DNA of 64,000 nucleotides. It comes from Bacteroidia bacterium. GTDB lineage: Bacteria; Bacteroidota; Bacteroidia; NS11-12g; UBA9320. The notes beneath the pieces are model-generated. The model saw only the letters and a program-made list of their open reading frames with translations, searched no databases and was not told the DNA's origin. The stretch spans positions 1,128,198-1,192,197 of the forward strand of contig JAGYJG010000001.1 of NCBI GenBank assembly GCA_018402155.1, in the 5' to 3' direction. A program made the translations under genes and the position numbers. Shown here piece after piece: positions 51,926 through 61,381 of this stretch (position 1 is the first letter of the stretch; each line of letters opens with the position of its first letter).

Positions 51926-53827
51926 TTATGGTGCAAGTATAACGAGGCGAATAGAAAATTGTTCTGCTTTTTCATTGGTTAGAATTGCAATATAAACACC
52001 ATTACTCAAACCTTTTACGGTAATTTCTGTCACTTCTTGTGCTGTATACACCTCTTCACCATGAAAATTTACTAGTTTTATTTGTGCATATTTTTTGCCC
52101 AGATACACAATATCATGCGCTGGATTTGGGTATATAGTAGGTTTTTTTTCTTTAGGCCATACGCGATTAGTACTGGCGTATAGTGGCCTCTTATTCCCAA
52201 AATGTGGCCGCATCATTAAGGTACCTTGAGGTACATCATTACTCCAATCTCCAAACGCCTTTGCATGCAGATTTGGGTTTTTTCGCTGCGGATTACGGGT
52301 GTTTCCATAGTTCATATCCCATCCAATATTAAGATTAAACATAGAGCCTTGCCACCAGCCTATGTAGTATTTCCCTGGCTCTAGCACGAGGGTAGTATCT
52401 AGCAAATGAGGGGTAAATGTACGCTGCCCATTGGCGGAACTGTAGGTGGGTGTCATATCATCAGACTCGTATATTACAACATCTTCGAGGCCTCCGTCTA
52501 TGCCCTTCAGCTGACTCCACACTCTGTACCTAAACCTGTTTCTAGAACCATCAAACACTGCTTGATTGAAGTATGTCGCAAGTGCATAAAGCGTATCTTT
52601 CTTTACCACATCAAAACCGTAAGCAACTTGACCCTCTATATTGCTTGGGTTCGTATTCTGATCAAAGCCAAAATTCTGTTCTGCACTACCATCATCGTAG
52701 GCATAATAATCGTATAAAACCTGAGTAAACTCTATTTTGTCGTTCACTTTTATATCGTTAGGTATGCTCTCGGTCAATTCTACTTTGCGTTTTACCTCCA
52801 CTTCTCCATTATTTGGCACATTGGCAATGTTATAAGTGGGCAAGTTTCGTTGTCTTTTACCTTGCGCAGCGTGGTTATTAGAACTTGCCAAGAACGAGGT
52901 ACTAGCTACCTGAGAGCCATTGGCAAAAGCCTCATTTCTAACTTGTAATCTCTTATCTACTTCAGAGAGATTTGACACCCAAAAACGCACAGAATCATCC
53001 ATAAAAGAGCTCGGATTTGTACTAAAATGATCGTAAGGCATAGCCCAATAGTCTTTGAGCAGCGATGTAGGTGTAGTTTGAATAGCATAGTCATCGTATG
53101 TTTTTCTAGTGACACTCCTATTTTTGTCTAGCACTACATAGTCTATATGCCAATGATTTGCATTGCCCACTTGCCGCGTATAGGTGGTAAACATAAACTG
53201 AAAGCCGGCGTGGAGGTAGTTACTATCCAAAATAGGAATCATAACCTGCTCAAAATCACGACTTATATTTTCACCCTCTTTGCTCCATACCTGAAACCAA
53301 AGTCCGTTTTTGGCCTTAAACCATAAGCGAATACGATCCTCACCATTTAGGTGATAGCCATTGCCATTTGGCTGATAAAAGAAACTAAGTATAATAGAAT
53401 CTGACACTGAGTGAGCGGTACTTGCCAAATTTATAGGCTGGCTAATTAGACTATCTCCAGCATCTTTTAAATCTTTGTTTATGGTATTGCGATACGGCAC
53501 ACCCTGCGCATCTAAAACATCAAAAGTAGCTACATTGAGCGTAGGTGGAAAAAGAGGAAATTGATTGTTGATATACACCTGATTATTTAGCCATTTAGTA
53601 CTGTCTGGATAGAGCGTACTTTGAGAAAAATCATCAAAAAAAGGTAAGTCTAATGTGTCTCTTTGTCCAAATTTATTTTTTGAATTATGTTGGAAAATAT
53701 AATTGGGATTAGCATAATGAAATGCTTCTAGTCTAGGATTTGTCTCCAGTGGATAGGTCTTAACCTGCGCATTAGTCTCAAAAATATATAGTGAGAAAAA
53801 TATCAAAATAAGTGACAATTTAGACAT
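51926..53827 (-). CDS. secreted T9SS type A sorting-domain protein
   Basis: The 633-residue product starts at ATG 53827 with a signal peptide (about residues 1-20, ending IFETNAQ). A large beta-rich body contains two jelly-roll-like regions (DTLDLPFFDDFSQS, FNLNIGWDMNYGNTRNP). The last 75 residues are a type A sorting domain: YPNPAHDIVYLGK, VNFHGEEVYTAQ, GLSNGVYIAIL. The protein should leave by T9SS and be anchored or released. The function of the body is unknown. An upstream ATG at 53863 in the same frame would put a polar stretch ahead of the signal, so I rejected it. Confidence 0.88.
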   Translation of the reverse strand: MSKLSLILIFFSLYIFETNAQVKTYPLETNPRLEAFHYANPNYIFQHNSKNKFGQRDTLDLPFFDDFSQSTLYPDSTKWLNNQVYINNQFPLFPPTLNVATFDVLDAQGVPYRNTINKDLKDAGDSLISQPINLASTAHSVSDSIILSFFYQPNGNGYHLNGEDRIRLWFKAKNGLWFQVWSKEGENISRDFEQVMIPILDSNYLHAGFQFMFTTYTRQVGNANHWHIDYVVLDKNRSVTRKTYDDYAIQTTPTSLLKDYWAMPYDHFSTNPSSFMDDSVRFWVSNLSEVDKRLQVRNEAFANGSQVASTSFLASSNNHAAQGKRQRNLPTYNIANVPNNGEVEVKRKVELTESIPNDIKVNDKIEFTQVLYDYYAYDDGSAEQNFGFDQNTNPSNIEGQVAYGFDVVKKDTLYALATYFNQAVFDGSRNRFRYRVWSQLKGIDGGLEDVVIYESDDMTPTYSSANGQRTFTPHLLDTTLVLEPGKYYIGWWQGSMFNLNIGWDMNYGNTRNPQRKNPNLHAKAFGDWSNDVPQGTLMMRPHFGNKRPLYASTNRVWPKEKKPTIYPNPAHDIVYLGKKYAQIKLVNFHGEEVYTAQEVTEITVKGLSNGVYIAILTNEKAEQFSIRLVILAP

Positions 53828-53880
53828 GTGCACAAAACGAAAATCAGCTTGATTTAGTATCATTTTTGGGTCATAGATTT

Positions 53881-54474
53881 TTAGAGTATCTCATCAGATA
53901 ATGTGCTGTCGGCAATGTCATAGTAATCAGCAGGAATACCAATCACCAAATCGATGTAAGAATTGCGTTCTATGAGAGTATTGGGTAAAATGGTTTTTGT
54001 AGTTCCAGCCTCGTACTGATCAAGCACAGGTTCATCGCTTTTGGTTTTTACACTAGCATTTATTTGTTTTATTATTTTACCAACCTTTAAATGTCGACGT
54101 AAAAGCATATTTCTAGCCTGCAACAACGAGGTTTTCCCCGCCAAATCAGGAACAGCTACCATAGGTATTTTATTAGTATTAATCACTAAATACACTTTTC
54201 TTCCTGGTTTTACCGACAAGCCTGCCACGGGATTTTGGTTAATGACTGTGTTTTTAGGAACACCATCCTTATAAACTGTATCTATTACTACACCTTGTAA
54301 ACCAGCATCTTTGAGCAATTTAATGGCATCTCTGCCTATTTTACCTTCTAAGTTTTGTACAACTATTAGCTCGCTATTGTGATTAGTATATATAGATAAA
54401 TACCACAGTGTACCTAAGGCTAATACAACAATAAGTGCAGCCATTATAGTCAGGTGAGTAAATATTCTCTTCAT
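53881..54474 (-). CDS. membrane-anchored PASTA-domain protein
   Basis: The 197-residue product has one membrane helix (about residues 7-27) and then two or three PASTA-like modules. Signs are NLEGKIGRDAIKLLKDAGLQ, NQNPVAGLSVKPGRKVYLVI and VPDLAGKTSLLQARNMLLR. PASTA modules bind peptidoglycan or beta-lactam-like structures. In Bacteroidota a stand-alone PASTA protein is common and its role is not clear. A TATTTTTG box lies about 48 nt upstream (54529-54522). The T9SS protein gene follows 53 nt downstream. Confidence 0.87.
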   Translation of the reverse strand: MKRIFTHLTIMAALIVVLALGTLWYLSIYTNHNSELIVVQNLEGKIGRDAIKLLKDAGLQGVVIDTVYKDGVPKNTVINQNPVAGLSVKPGRKVYLVINTNKIPMVAVPDLAGKTSLLQARNMLLRRHLKVGKIIKQINASVKTKSDEPVLDQYEAGTTKTILPNTLIERNSYIDLVIGIPADYYDIADSTLSDEIL

Positions 54475-54886
54475 CGCTTTGCCTTTAATCTTTCAATAAT
54501 GCACGCAATATAAGACATCTTCAAAAATACTACACACGGCATTTACAGTAAACCTTTAGCTAAGGATTTTATGTATAGATACAATGCCCAATTAACCTTT
54601 GAATTACCTACAATTAGTCAGAATACATTTTAATCATAGCTACTTAATGGCAAAAATCTGCTATTCAGGGTGATAACAAATTGCAGCACAAACTGTATAC
54701 TCTTATCTACATCAGTATTTTAAAAAAAGTACGTAGCATACACTCAAAAAAATATATAACTAATTTATTTACAGTATTTTATAAAACACCTTTATTTTAA
54801 ATAGAAAAAATAGCAACAATAAATTCAATTAAGATTTGGGCTGGAACGAAATTTGACCTTATACTCGCACAAACAATAAGCAAATC
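54475..54886. other. 412-nt gap between divergent PASTA and TlpA-type genes
   Basis: No supported gene is seen here. It holds the -7 box of the PASTA gene (54522-54529, minus). Near the right end, ATTTGACCTTATA at 54851-54863 repeats a 13-bp stretch of the symporter control site on its coding strand. The rest is AT-rich and featureless to me. Confidence 0.5.
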
Positions 54887-55390
54887 ATGAAAAAAACAAT
54901 CACCTTCCTCTTAACCCTAATCACTTTCGCTACAGTAGCACAGACAGATACAACATCTGCTACTCTGCCCGAAATAACACTAAAAAATGTAGACGGTGGA
55001 GATGTACAGCTTGCTGATTACGGAAGAAATGGCAAAATAACGGTGATCTCATTTTGGGCTACGTGGTGCAAACCTTGCATTAAAGAATTGAAGAACGTAA
55101 ATAACCTGCTAGATGATTGGATAGAAGCATACGACATGGAACTAGTAGCCATCAGTTTAGACGATAGCAGGAATGCTGTAAAAGTAAAACCCATGGTAAA
55201 TGCATTTAATTGGGATTTTGACATATTACTAGATCCCAATGGAGAAGTTCAGCGAGCGATGAATGTAGCTAATCCGCCTGTAACTTTTTTAATAGACCAA
55301 AACGGAAAAATCGTTTATACCCACACCGGCTATGTAGAAGGTGATGAGTACGAACTTGAAGATCACATCAAAGAATTAGTTGAAAACTAG
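54887..55390 (+). CDS. exported TlpA-type thioredoxin
   Basis: The 167-residue product has a signal peptide (about residues 1-19, ending TVAQT) and a TlpA/ResA-type thioredoxin fold. The active site is FWATWCKPCIKEL, with Cys61 and Cys64. PPVTFLIDQNGKIVYTHTG carries the cis-Pro loop. It should reduce disulfides in the periplasm, possibly in cytochrome c apoproteins. It is monocistronic, with a 412-nt upstream gap. Confidence 0.93.
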   Translation: MKKTITFLLTLITFATVAQTDTTSATLPEITLKNVDGGDVQLADYGRNGKITVISFWATWCKPCIKELKNVNNLLDDWIEAYDMELVAISLDDSRNAVKVKPMVNAFNWDFDILLDPNGEVQRAMNVANPPVTFLIDQNGKIVYTHTGYVEGDEYELEDHIKELVEN

Positions 55391-55456
55391 TAACCAATAC
55401 CCTAATCACTTTCACAAAAAAACTTGGTAATCGTCCTTTAGCTATTTATTTTTGTT

Positions 55457-56170
55457 TCATCTCCAAATTTTTGCTTTAGCAGAAATAATGCAAAGCTGAT
55501 AGCCCAATTTACCCTCTAAAAACCCTAGTTTCAAAAGGTACAGCTTCACAAATGTAATTATAGCAGCCAAGTAGGCTAAGAAACGGTTGGGGTACTTACT
55601 CGTAAGTTTGTTATACTTGTGTATGCGCTCTATGTGGTCCTGCTTATCTTTGATGCTATAATGTAATAAATCCCCATGTAGAAGTTTTTCACTACAAAAT
55701 TGATGGTAGTTTAATTTTTCGTGTACTTCGCCTTTCCAAAAAACATTGTGCCTATTAAAAATGCGCACTTTAGTATCAGGATACCAACCTGCATAGCGTA
55801 TCCATTTGCCGCAGTAGTTATTAAGTCTGTTAAACTTGTACACTACATTAGTTTCAAACCCAAGTTTTTTTTGTTTAGTAATGGCATTTTGAAGAGAATT
55901 ACTCAATTCCTCGTCTGCATCTATAGATAAAATAAAATCGTATTCTGCTAGCTTGTTCCCTGCATTTTTAGTGGCTGCAAAACCTTGCCATTTCATCTGT
56001 ACCACTTTAGCTTGTTGCTTGGTACAAATAGCCACAGTATTATCTGTGCTGTAGCTGTCTACCACCACTATCTCATCCACCACTCCTGTGAGTGATTTTA
56101 TACATCTCGCTATGTGTTCTTGTTCATTGTAAGCGATTATAACTGCTGAAATGCGGCTTGTATTTCCCAT
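55457..56170 (-). CDS. GT2 family glycosyltransferase (LPS-core type)
   Basis: The 237-residue product is a GT-A transferase: ISAVIIAYNEQEHIARCIKS, EIVVVDSYSTDNTVAI and the metal site SIDADEELS. The C-terminal half contains WYPDTKVRIFNRHNVFWKG and GEVHEKLNYH, as in WaaE/KdtX-type enzymes that decorate lipopolysaccharide core. Donor and acceptor are not known. It lies 15 nt behind the small hypothetical gene, on the same strand. Confidence 0.88.
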   Translation of the reverse strand: MGNTSRISAVIIAYNEQEHIARCIKSLTGVVDEIVVVDSYSTDNTVAICTKQQAKVVQMKWQGFAATKNAGNKLAEYDFILSIDADEELSNSLQNAITKQKKLGFETNVVYKFNRLNNYCGKWIRYAGWYPDTKVRIFNRHNVFWKGEVHEKLNYHQFCSEKLLHGDLLHYSIKDKQDHIERIHKYNKLTSKYPNRFLAYLAAIITFVKLYLLKLGFLEGKLGYQLCIISAKAKIWR

Positions 56171-56185
56171 ATAATAAAACCTAAT

Positions 56186-56497
56186 TTATCTAATACGATA
56201 GTTAAAAAGACCCTCAATATTCGTTAATATTCCTTTAATTGTGTGTATTTCTTTTGAAATGGTTATATCCTTTGAGCAAGGGAGATCTATCTTCATTTGC
56301 AGATTTTTTGCACAATTTTGTAGATTTTCTAGTGGGGCAATCACACTGTTTGGCATGCCGTAGCTGGCAATAAATACTAAGTCCCTTAAGAAATTCGTAA
56401 AATAGTAAAAATCAAAAGTTAGATGAGGAACGTACATATCACAGGCTCTAAAAAATTCAGTAGCAGCCACAAATAGGTCTCTAATTATGGTTTTCAT
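56186..56497 (-). CDS. hypothetical alpha-helical protein
   Basis: I recognise no family. The 103-residue product looks mostly helical (FVAATEFFRACDMYVPHL, YYFTNFLRDLVFIASYGM) with no signal peptide and three Cys. The frame sits tidily between the ychF and GT2 genes on one strand, with 52- and 15-nt gaps, which supports a real gene. It might be a small helical bundle, but I cannot name its role. Confidence 0.5.
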   Translation of the reverse strand: MKTIIRDLFVAATEFFRACDMYVPHLTFDFYYFTNFLRDLVFIASYGMPNSVIAPLENLQNCAKNLQMKIDLPCSKDITISKEIHTIKGILTNIEGLFNYRIR

Positions 56498-56549
56498 ATG
56501 ACCACGAAATTAGCTTTTCAGAAATAATCTACAAATAATTTTAGTGGGA

Positions 56550-57644
56550 TTAAACATTAAACCTAAAATGCATAATATCCCCGTCTTTAACCAAATATTC
56601 TTTGCCTTCAACGCGAAGTTTACCAGCCTCTCTGCACTTAGCTTCACTACCAAGCGCTATAAAATCATCGTAAGCAATTACCTCAGCACGGATAAATCCT
56701 TTTTCAAAATCAGAATGAATAACTCCAGCAGCTTGCGGAGCAGTAAAACCAGCTGTTATAGTCCAAGCACGAACTTCTTTTACGCCAGCTGTAAAATACG
56801 TGTAAAACTCTAGCAGTCGATAAGCTGCCTTGATAATTCTATTCACCCCACTTTCTGATAAGCCCATATCTTCCAAAAAAAGCATTCTATCCTCTTCCTC
56901 CATCTCTATCATTTCGCTTTCTATCTCAGCACTCACATACATTACTTGAGCCTGTTCATCAGCTACTGCAGCTTCAAAAGCCTTGGTATGGTGATTTCCG
57001 CTCACTACACTGGCGTCATCCACATTGCAAACGTATAGCACCGGCTTGGCAGTGAGTAGATTTAAGTCTTTCACCAAATCCCACTTGGTATCTTCCATTA
57101 GTAAGGTTCTAGCAGATTTTCCCTGCTCTAAGGTTTCTTTTATTTTGGCAGCAACATCATATATAGCCTTTGCTTCTTTATTTCCTGAATCTGCCAGTTT
57201 TTTAACTTTCAAAATTTTGCCATCAATAGCCTCCAAATCTTTGAGTTGTAGCTCTGTGTCTATGATTTCTTTGTCGCGTACGGGGTTTACACTACCATCC
57301 ACATGTGTAATATTTTCATTGTCAAAACATCGTACTACGTGCAATATTGCATTGGTATTTCTGATGTTTCCCAAAAACTGATTACCAAGTCCTTCTCCTT
57401 TACTAGCCCCTTTCACCAAGCCAGCTATATCTACTATCTCTACAGTAGTGGGAAGTATTTTCTGTGGATTTACAAGATCAGCTATTTTAGTTAGCCGTTC
57501 ATCAGGCACAGTGATCGTACCCACATTCGGCTCTATTGTACAAAACGGATAGTTTGCGCTTTCAGCTTTAGCGTTGCTCAAACAATTAAAAAGAGTAGAT
57601 TTTCCTACGTTGGGTAGCCCCACTATACCACACTGTAATGCCAT
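56550..57644 (-). CDS. ychF: redox-regulated ATPase YchF
   Basis: This 364-residue Obg-family protein starts with the G domain: G1 GIVGLPNVGKSTLFN (residues 6-20), G2 CTIEPNVG and G3 DIAGLVKGASKGEGLG. The base-specifying site reads NVDD rather than NKxD, as in YchF, which prefers ATP over GTP. A coiled-coil and a TGS-like C-terminal domain (TAGFTAPQAAGVIHSDFEKG) follow. It binds ribosomes and affects stress responses. Length and motifs are standard. The promoter region shows a one-mismatch -7 box. Confidence 0.95.
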   Translation of the reverse strand: MALQCGIVGLPNVGKSTLFNCLSNAKAESANYPFCTIEPNVGTITVPDERLTKIADLVNPQKILPTTVEIVDIAGLVKGASKGEGLGNQFLGNIRNTNAILHVVRCFDNENITHVDGSVNPVRDKEIIDTELQLKDLEAIDGKILKVKKLADSGNKEAKAIYDVAAKIKETLEQGKSARTLLMEDTKWDLVKDLNLLTAKPVLYVCNVDDASVVSGNHHTKAFEAAVADEQAQVMYVSAEIESEMIEMEEEDRMLFLEDMGLSESGVNRIIKAAYRLLEFYTYFTAGVKEVRAWTITAGFTAPQAAGVIHSDFEKGFIRAEVIAYDDFIALGSEAKCREAGKLRVEGKEYLVKDGDIMHFRFNV

Positions 57645-57881
57645 AATTTATATTTTAAATCAGGTGCAAGTTTAGGATATTTTGCAATAGCACACATCAA
57701 AAAAACTACATCAATAGTTCATACACACTATCCTATGCCCAGGCAGGCTCTAGCATGTACTTCTTCTTATGCTCTTTGATAAAATGCTACTTGCATAAGT
57801 AAGGCCACTCCAAAAAACCCAAATTACGCCCTTCTGTCAGTCTATTTCTTTCGGAACGTATTTTGAAACCTTTTCTTCTGA

Positions 57882-58595
57882 ATGCTAAACCTTATTATCC
57901 GCTTGATAGATTCATTGGTATGGCCACTGGTACTAGTGGTTAGCATTTGGATTGTCTTTTTTATCAATCTGCGGCTTGGGTTACAGCTAGAGCACTATGG
58001 TATGCATCCACAAACATTGAAAGGAGTTTTTGGAATCTTTACTATGCCTTTTCTTCACGGTGATTTTGATCACCTTTTTAGTAATACACTTCCGTTACTT
58101 TTGTCTATGGGCTTTATTTTTGTCTATTTCAAATCCCAAAGAGTAGTCATTCTAGCACTGAATACCATCCTAACAGGTATGATACTACTAGCTATAGGCG
58201 ATAGCGGTAGCGTGCACATAGGTGCTAGTGGATTGGTATATGCCTTTATCTCTTTTTTGGTAACGCACGCTCTGTTCAGCCAAAACAAAGAAATGCTTGG
58301 CGCCTCATTTTTACTTATATTCCTCTATGGAAGCTTGATTTACGGTATTTTTCCTGATTATGGGCGTGTCATAGGCAAAAACATATCGTGGGAAGGCCAT
58401 TTGGCTGGAGCTATATCAGGTGTATTTATTGGTTTTTTATACCGCCATAAAGGACCACAGAAAGCAATCTTTTTTGATGATGAAAGCGAAGATAACAATG
58501 ATGATGACGACGATGATCCAGACAAATACTGGAAACTCCCTGAATCAAAAAACCAAAATATTACTGTGCATTACCACTATAAGCATAAAAAGTAA
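57882..58595 (+). CDS. rhomboid-family intramembrane serine protease with acidic tail
   Basis: The 237-residue product has six membrane helices. The catalytic Ser116 is in HIGASGLVYAF and His173 in WEGHLAGAISGV; HGDFDHLFSNTLPLL also fits the family. It cleaves membrane proteins within the bilayer. The C-terminal tail is unusual: about 45 residues with a dense acidic run (ESEDNNDDDDDDPDKYW) followed by a basic, His-rich end. This tail could bind metal ions or partners. A terminator-like hairpin lies directly behind the stop. Confidence 0.87.
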   Translation: MLNLIIRLIDSLVWPLVLVVSIWIVFFINLRLGLQLEHYGMHPQTLKGVFGIFTMPFLHGDFDHLFSNTLPLLLSMGFIFVYFKSQRVVILALNTILTGMILLAIGDSGSVHIGASGLVYAFISFLVTHALFSQNKEMLGASFLLIFLYGSLIYGIFPDYGRVIGKNISWEGHLAGAISGVFIGFLYRHKGPQKAIFFDDESEDNNDDDDDDPDKYWKLPESKNQNITVHYHYKHKK

Positions 58596-58597
58596 AC

Positions 58598-58623
58598 AAC
58601 CAAAGACGTAAAATTTGGTTTTT
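58598..58623 (+). terminator. probable terminator behind the rhomboid gene
   Basis: AACCAAA (58598-58604) and TTTGGTT (58614-58620) form a 7-bp stem with a 9-nt loop, followed by a T-run. It starts 3 nt after the rhomboid stop. The stem is AT-rich, so strength is doubtful. Confidence 0.4.
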
Positions 58624-58819
58624 AGCTGTTAACAGGTTTTCTCCCAACGTTCAATTTTTGAAATCAGCCAAATTACAATGCCCTACCATTACACCCTCGC
58701 AGATCTCTGAAATTTATAAAATCTCAAACTTATCAGTACATAAAAGCCAAAACATTAATCCTTCTTGCTTCGGCTCAAAAGTATTTTTAGACCACGCTAT
58801 GTGTAAGCTTTAGATCCAC

Positions 58820-59746
58820 TTACACCTTGCCTATAAGTATACCTGCAGAAACAGTTCGCAGATCGGGGCCCTGGTTGGTTTTGAACATACTATTTGGAAA
58901 ATACTTACCGTACAATACGATGTTTTTGTAACCAAACTGCACCTCATATCCTATCCTAAACTGCTCTAAATTATAGTCATCTTTAGTTTTGCTTTTATTT
59001 TTACCGTTATCCTTCCACACTTGCTTTTGATGACTGCCTATAAGGTACCCAAAATTGGCTCCGGCAGATATGTAGACATCATCTTTAGTACCCTTTGGAG
59101 AGAGTTTAAAATTGAGTAATAACGGCACGTTGAGATGCTGCGTCGCTAATTTATTTTTGTCATAATCTATCCCATCTTCTACCACCCGAAGCATCGCAGA
59201 GTCAGCATTTAGTGTTATATTATTTTGAAAACGGTAGTTGTTATATTCTATACCTATACCATAAATCAAACGTACATTACCACGGTAAAGGTTCATAGCT
59301 TGTGTAACTATATCCCACTGAAGATGAACAGAATTTGCAGACGAAATACTTATTTCTTCAAAGCCAGTTTCGGTCTCTAGTTTTCCATTACTGTTGAGCA
59401 AATTATTTAGTCCAATGTGAAAATTGTTCCATTTTGTTTCTATAAATGCCGGCCCCTTTAAAACTTCAAAATCTTTTACGATATCTTTTTCCTGCGCCTC
59501 GTCGTTTTCTCCAGAGGCTATTATTTCTAAAGACTCCAATCGCTTGGTTATGGTATCTTTTCCGTCAGCTGTTTTCTGTATCACCTCCTTTTCTTTGAGT
59601 ACTATTTTTAGATTCTTTCCATTAATTATTGTATCTTCTTTATTTTTATTTTCTTGCACGTCTGCTGTATCTGTTTGTGCATAGAGTATAGTAGTAAAGC
59701 AGCAGAGAACAGCGATTATCAGCACTTGGTTTAATTTATTTTTCAT
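58820..59746 (-). CDS. exported outer-membrane beta-barrel protein of a sigma-factor module
   Basis: The 308-residue product has a signal peptide (about residues 1-23, ending ILYAQT), a Lys/Glu-rich segment of about 70 residues and then a PorT-like barrel: WNNFHIGLNNLLNS, VHLQWDIVTQAMNLYRGNVR, LQPL-type strands and VYISAGANFGYLIG. It ends TVSAGILIGKV. It should lie in the outer membrane. It follows the anti-sigma gene by 22 nt and may report on envelope state, which is inferred from the neighbourhood. Confidence 0.75.
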   Translation of the reverse strand: MKNKLNQVLIIAVLCCFTTILYAQTDTADVQENKNKEDTIINGKNLKIVLKEKEVIQKTADGKDTITKRLESLEIIASGENDEAQEKDIVKDFEVLKGPAFIETKWNNFHIGLNNLLNSNGKLETETGFEEISISSANSVHLQWDIVTQAMNLYRGNVRLIYGIGIEYNNYRFQNNITLNADSAMLRVVEDGIDYDKNKLATQHLNVPLLLNFKLSPKGTKDDVYISAGANFGYLIGSHQKQVWKDNGKNKSKTKDDYNLEQFRIGYEVQFGYKNIVLYGKYFPNSMFKTNQGPDLRTVSAGILIGKV

Positions 59747-59768
59747 GATGTTGTCTTATTTTTACGAT

Positions 59769-60725
59769 TTAATTATTTTTATTTCTTGAGGGCTGTAAAC
59801 TTGCTATTACATGGTACCCTTCCGTTTCTATCTCAATATTCAGACTAGGGATTTCCCCCTTAAAGTCGGGTATCATTTTCAATTTTGGATGGCGTGCTTT
59901 TGCAAGTATTACTGCTGTTATTTTCATCATACGTTTCAACGATTTATTAGTTGCAAATGTCAAAATTTTTTCTTTTACTGATTCATTATCAACTAAATAC
60001 TCATTATCATCCCCTAGTATTTCAATGCGATTTTTTTCTACGTTTGCAGAGGATTCTTGAACTATCTCTATTTTTGAAGATTCATTCGAAGAAGTCTGCA
60101 TACTAACTATTCGCTCTGGTAAGTATTGTGCTATTACTTTATCTGAAAGCACTATATTATCTTGTATATCCGTATTTTGCGGATGCTCATTCCGATCCAT
60201 TCCTTTTTTTCGATTGAGTTTTAATTTTTGAGCTCCCACACCAACTTCATTGTTTTGACTCTTTAGTCTTGTTACTGGCTCAAATTTATCTTTCTTTTTT
60301 GTTGTCATTACTACTGTTTCTTGTTGAACTTCAGAGATATTTAATCGCATATTTTTTTCTTTCTCTAAAAATTCAGCAGAGTCATGTACCATTTTCTTTT
60401 GTTCTCGATGCGGCCAGTAAAAAATGAATGCGACTACAAGAGCTACACTAGCTGCCGCCGCTACCCAGCGTCCAAAGTTGTGCAAAACTGCGTATTCATC
60501 TTTCAGTAGCATCGATTTCCCTTTATACACTGTCTTTGGCGAGCACACTAGCACGGTAGATTTGAAGAGTTTCCATTCTTTAAAAAGAAACTCATCGCTC
60601 TCTATTTGCTCCATAACTTTTAGCTCATCTGCCTCACTCAAGTTACCCTCTAGCAAGTCAAACATCACCAACTCATAATTATCACTATTTAAATTCATTT
60701 CTCTTTTCATTTTATCCTTAGACAT
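59769..60725 (-). CDS. anti-sigma factor-like membrane protein
   Basis: The 318-residue product has a helical N-terminal part (NYELVMFDLLEGNLSEADEL, then EWKLFKSTVLV) like the sigma-binding domain of Bacteroidota anti-sigma factors. It has no zinc-binding HxxxCxxC. One membrane helix lies near residues 85-108 (AAAASVALVVAFIFYW). A polar periplasmic region of about 200 residues follows. It probably holds the adjacent ECF sigma factor inactive. I chose the ATG at 60725 over an in-frame TTG at 60734. The gene lies 30 nt behind the sigma gene. Confidence 0.8.
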   Translation of the reverse strand: MSKDKMKREMNLNSDNYELVMFDLLEGNLSEADELKVMEQIESDEFLFKEWKLFKSTVLVCSPKTVYKGKSMLLKDEYAVLHNFGRWVAAAASVALVVAFIFYWPHREQKKMVHDSAEFLEKEKNMRLNISEVQQETVVMTTKKKDKFEPVTRLKSQNNEVGVGAQKLKLNRKKGMDRNEHPQNTDIQDNIVLSDKVIAQYLPERIVSMQTSSNESSKIEIVQESSANVEKNRIEILGDDNEYLVDNESVKEKILTFATNKSLKRMMKITAVILAKARHPKLKMIPDFKGEIPSLNIEIETEGYHVIASLQPSRNKNN

Positions 60726-60755
60726 ACTTGTCAAAAACTTCTATTGTATACCGTA

Positions 60756-61241
60756 TCATAGCATCATTATTTCCAATTTTTTTATGTACTCTTTTATATA
60801 TTTTCGCGCTCTAAAAATATTGACTTTAACCTGGCTTTCGCTCATACCTGTAATATCGCCTATGCTGCGGTAATCATACCCCTCAAAATCTCTCAAGGTA
60901 ATGGCAGTGCGCTGTTTATCGGGCAATTGCTGTACGGCATGATTTACGTAGTTTATCAAATTATCATACTCGTAAGATACACTGGCTAGGTTGCCGGCAC
61001 TCTCTAAATCGACATGTTTTTTATTTTTTCGTATCACATCTATCATGTTATTGTAAGCTATTTTAAACAAATAGGATTTAACGGTTTTTATTTCTATCCC
61101 TTCTCTGCGTACCCACAATTTTTCAAAGGTATTTTGTACAATATTTTCAGCTTCAAACTCATCCCGTATATTTTTCAGAATAAAGCGAAAAATCCCATCG
61201 GAATAAAGCTTTACACATTCATTATATTCTGCTGTAGTCAT
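60756..61241 (-). CDS. ECF-type RNA polymerase sigma factor
   Basis: This 161-residue protein has region 2 (DGIFRFILKNIRDEFEAENI, then TVKSYLFKIAYNNMIDVIRK) and region 4 (LPDKQRTAITLRDFEGYDYR, ITGMSESQVKVNIFRARKYI). It is an extracytoplasmic-function sigma factor that directs polymerase to a small regulon. Next come an anti-sigma gene and an outer-membrane gene. TACATTTG (61357-61350, minus) lies about 110 nt upstream and may be its promoter. Confidence 0.93.
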   Translation of the reverse strand: MTTAEYNECVKLYSDGIFRFILKNIRDEFEAENIVQNTFEKLWVRREGIEIKTVKSYLFKIAYNNMIDVIRKNKKHVDLESAGNLASVSYEYDNLINYVNHAVQQLPDKQRTAITLRDFEGYDYRSIGDITGMSESQVKVNIFRARKYIKEYIKKLEIMML

Positions 61242-61369
61242 TTATTGCTAGCATAGGTTAAACGACGCTTGCACCAGAAAGTTACACCTCACTAAAAAAA
61301 ATACTCCACACTATTTACATCAATACTCATCTAGGTGCAAAATAATAACCAAATGTAAGCCTCTGTTTA

Positions 61370-61377
61370 TACCTTTG
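61370..61377 (+). promoter_or_regulatory. TACCTTTG box before the methyltransferase gene
   Basis: TACCTTTG ends 4 nt before the ATG at 61382, so its transcript should be nearly leaderless. No -33 TTG is visible at 19-21 nt. Confidence 0.5.
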
Positions 61378-61381
61378 CCCT

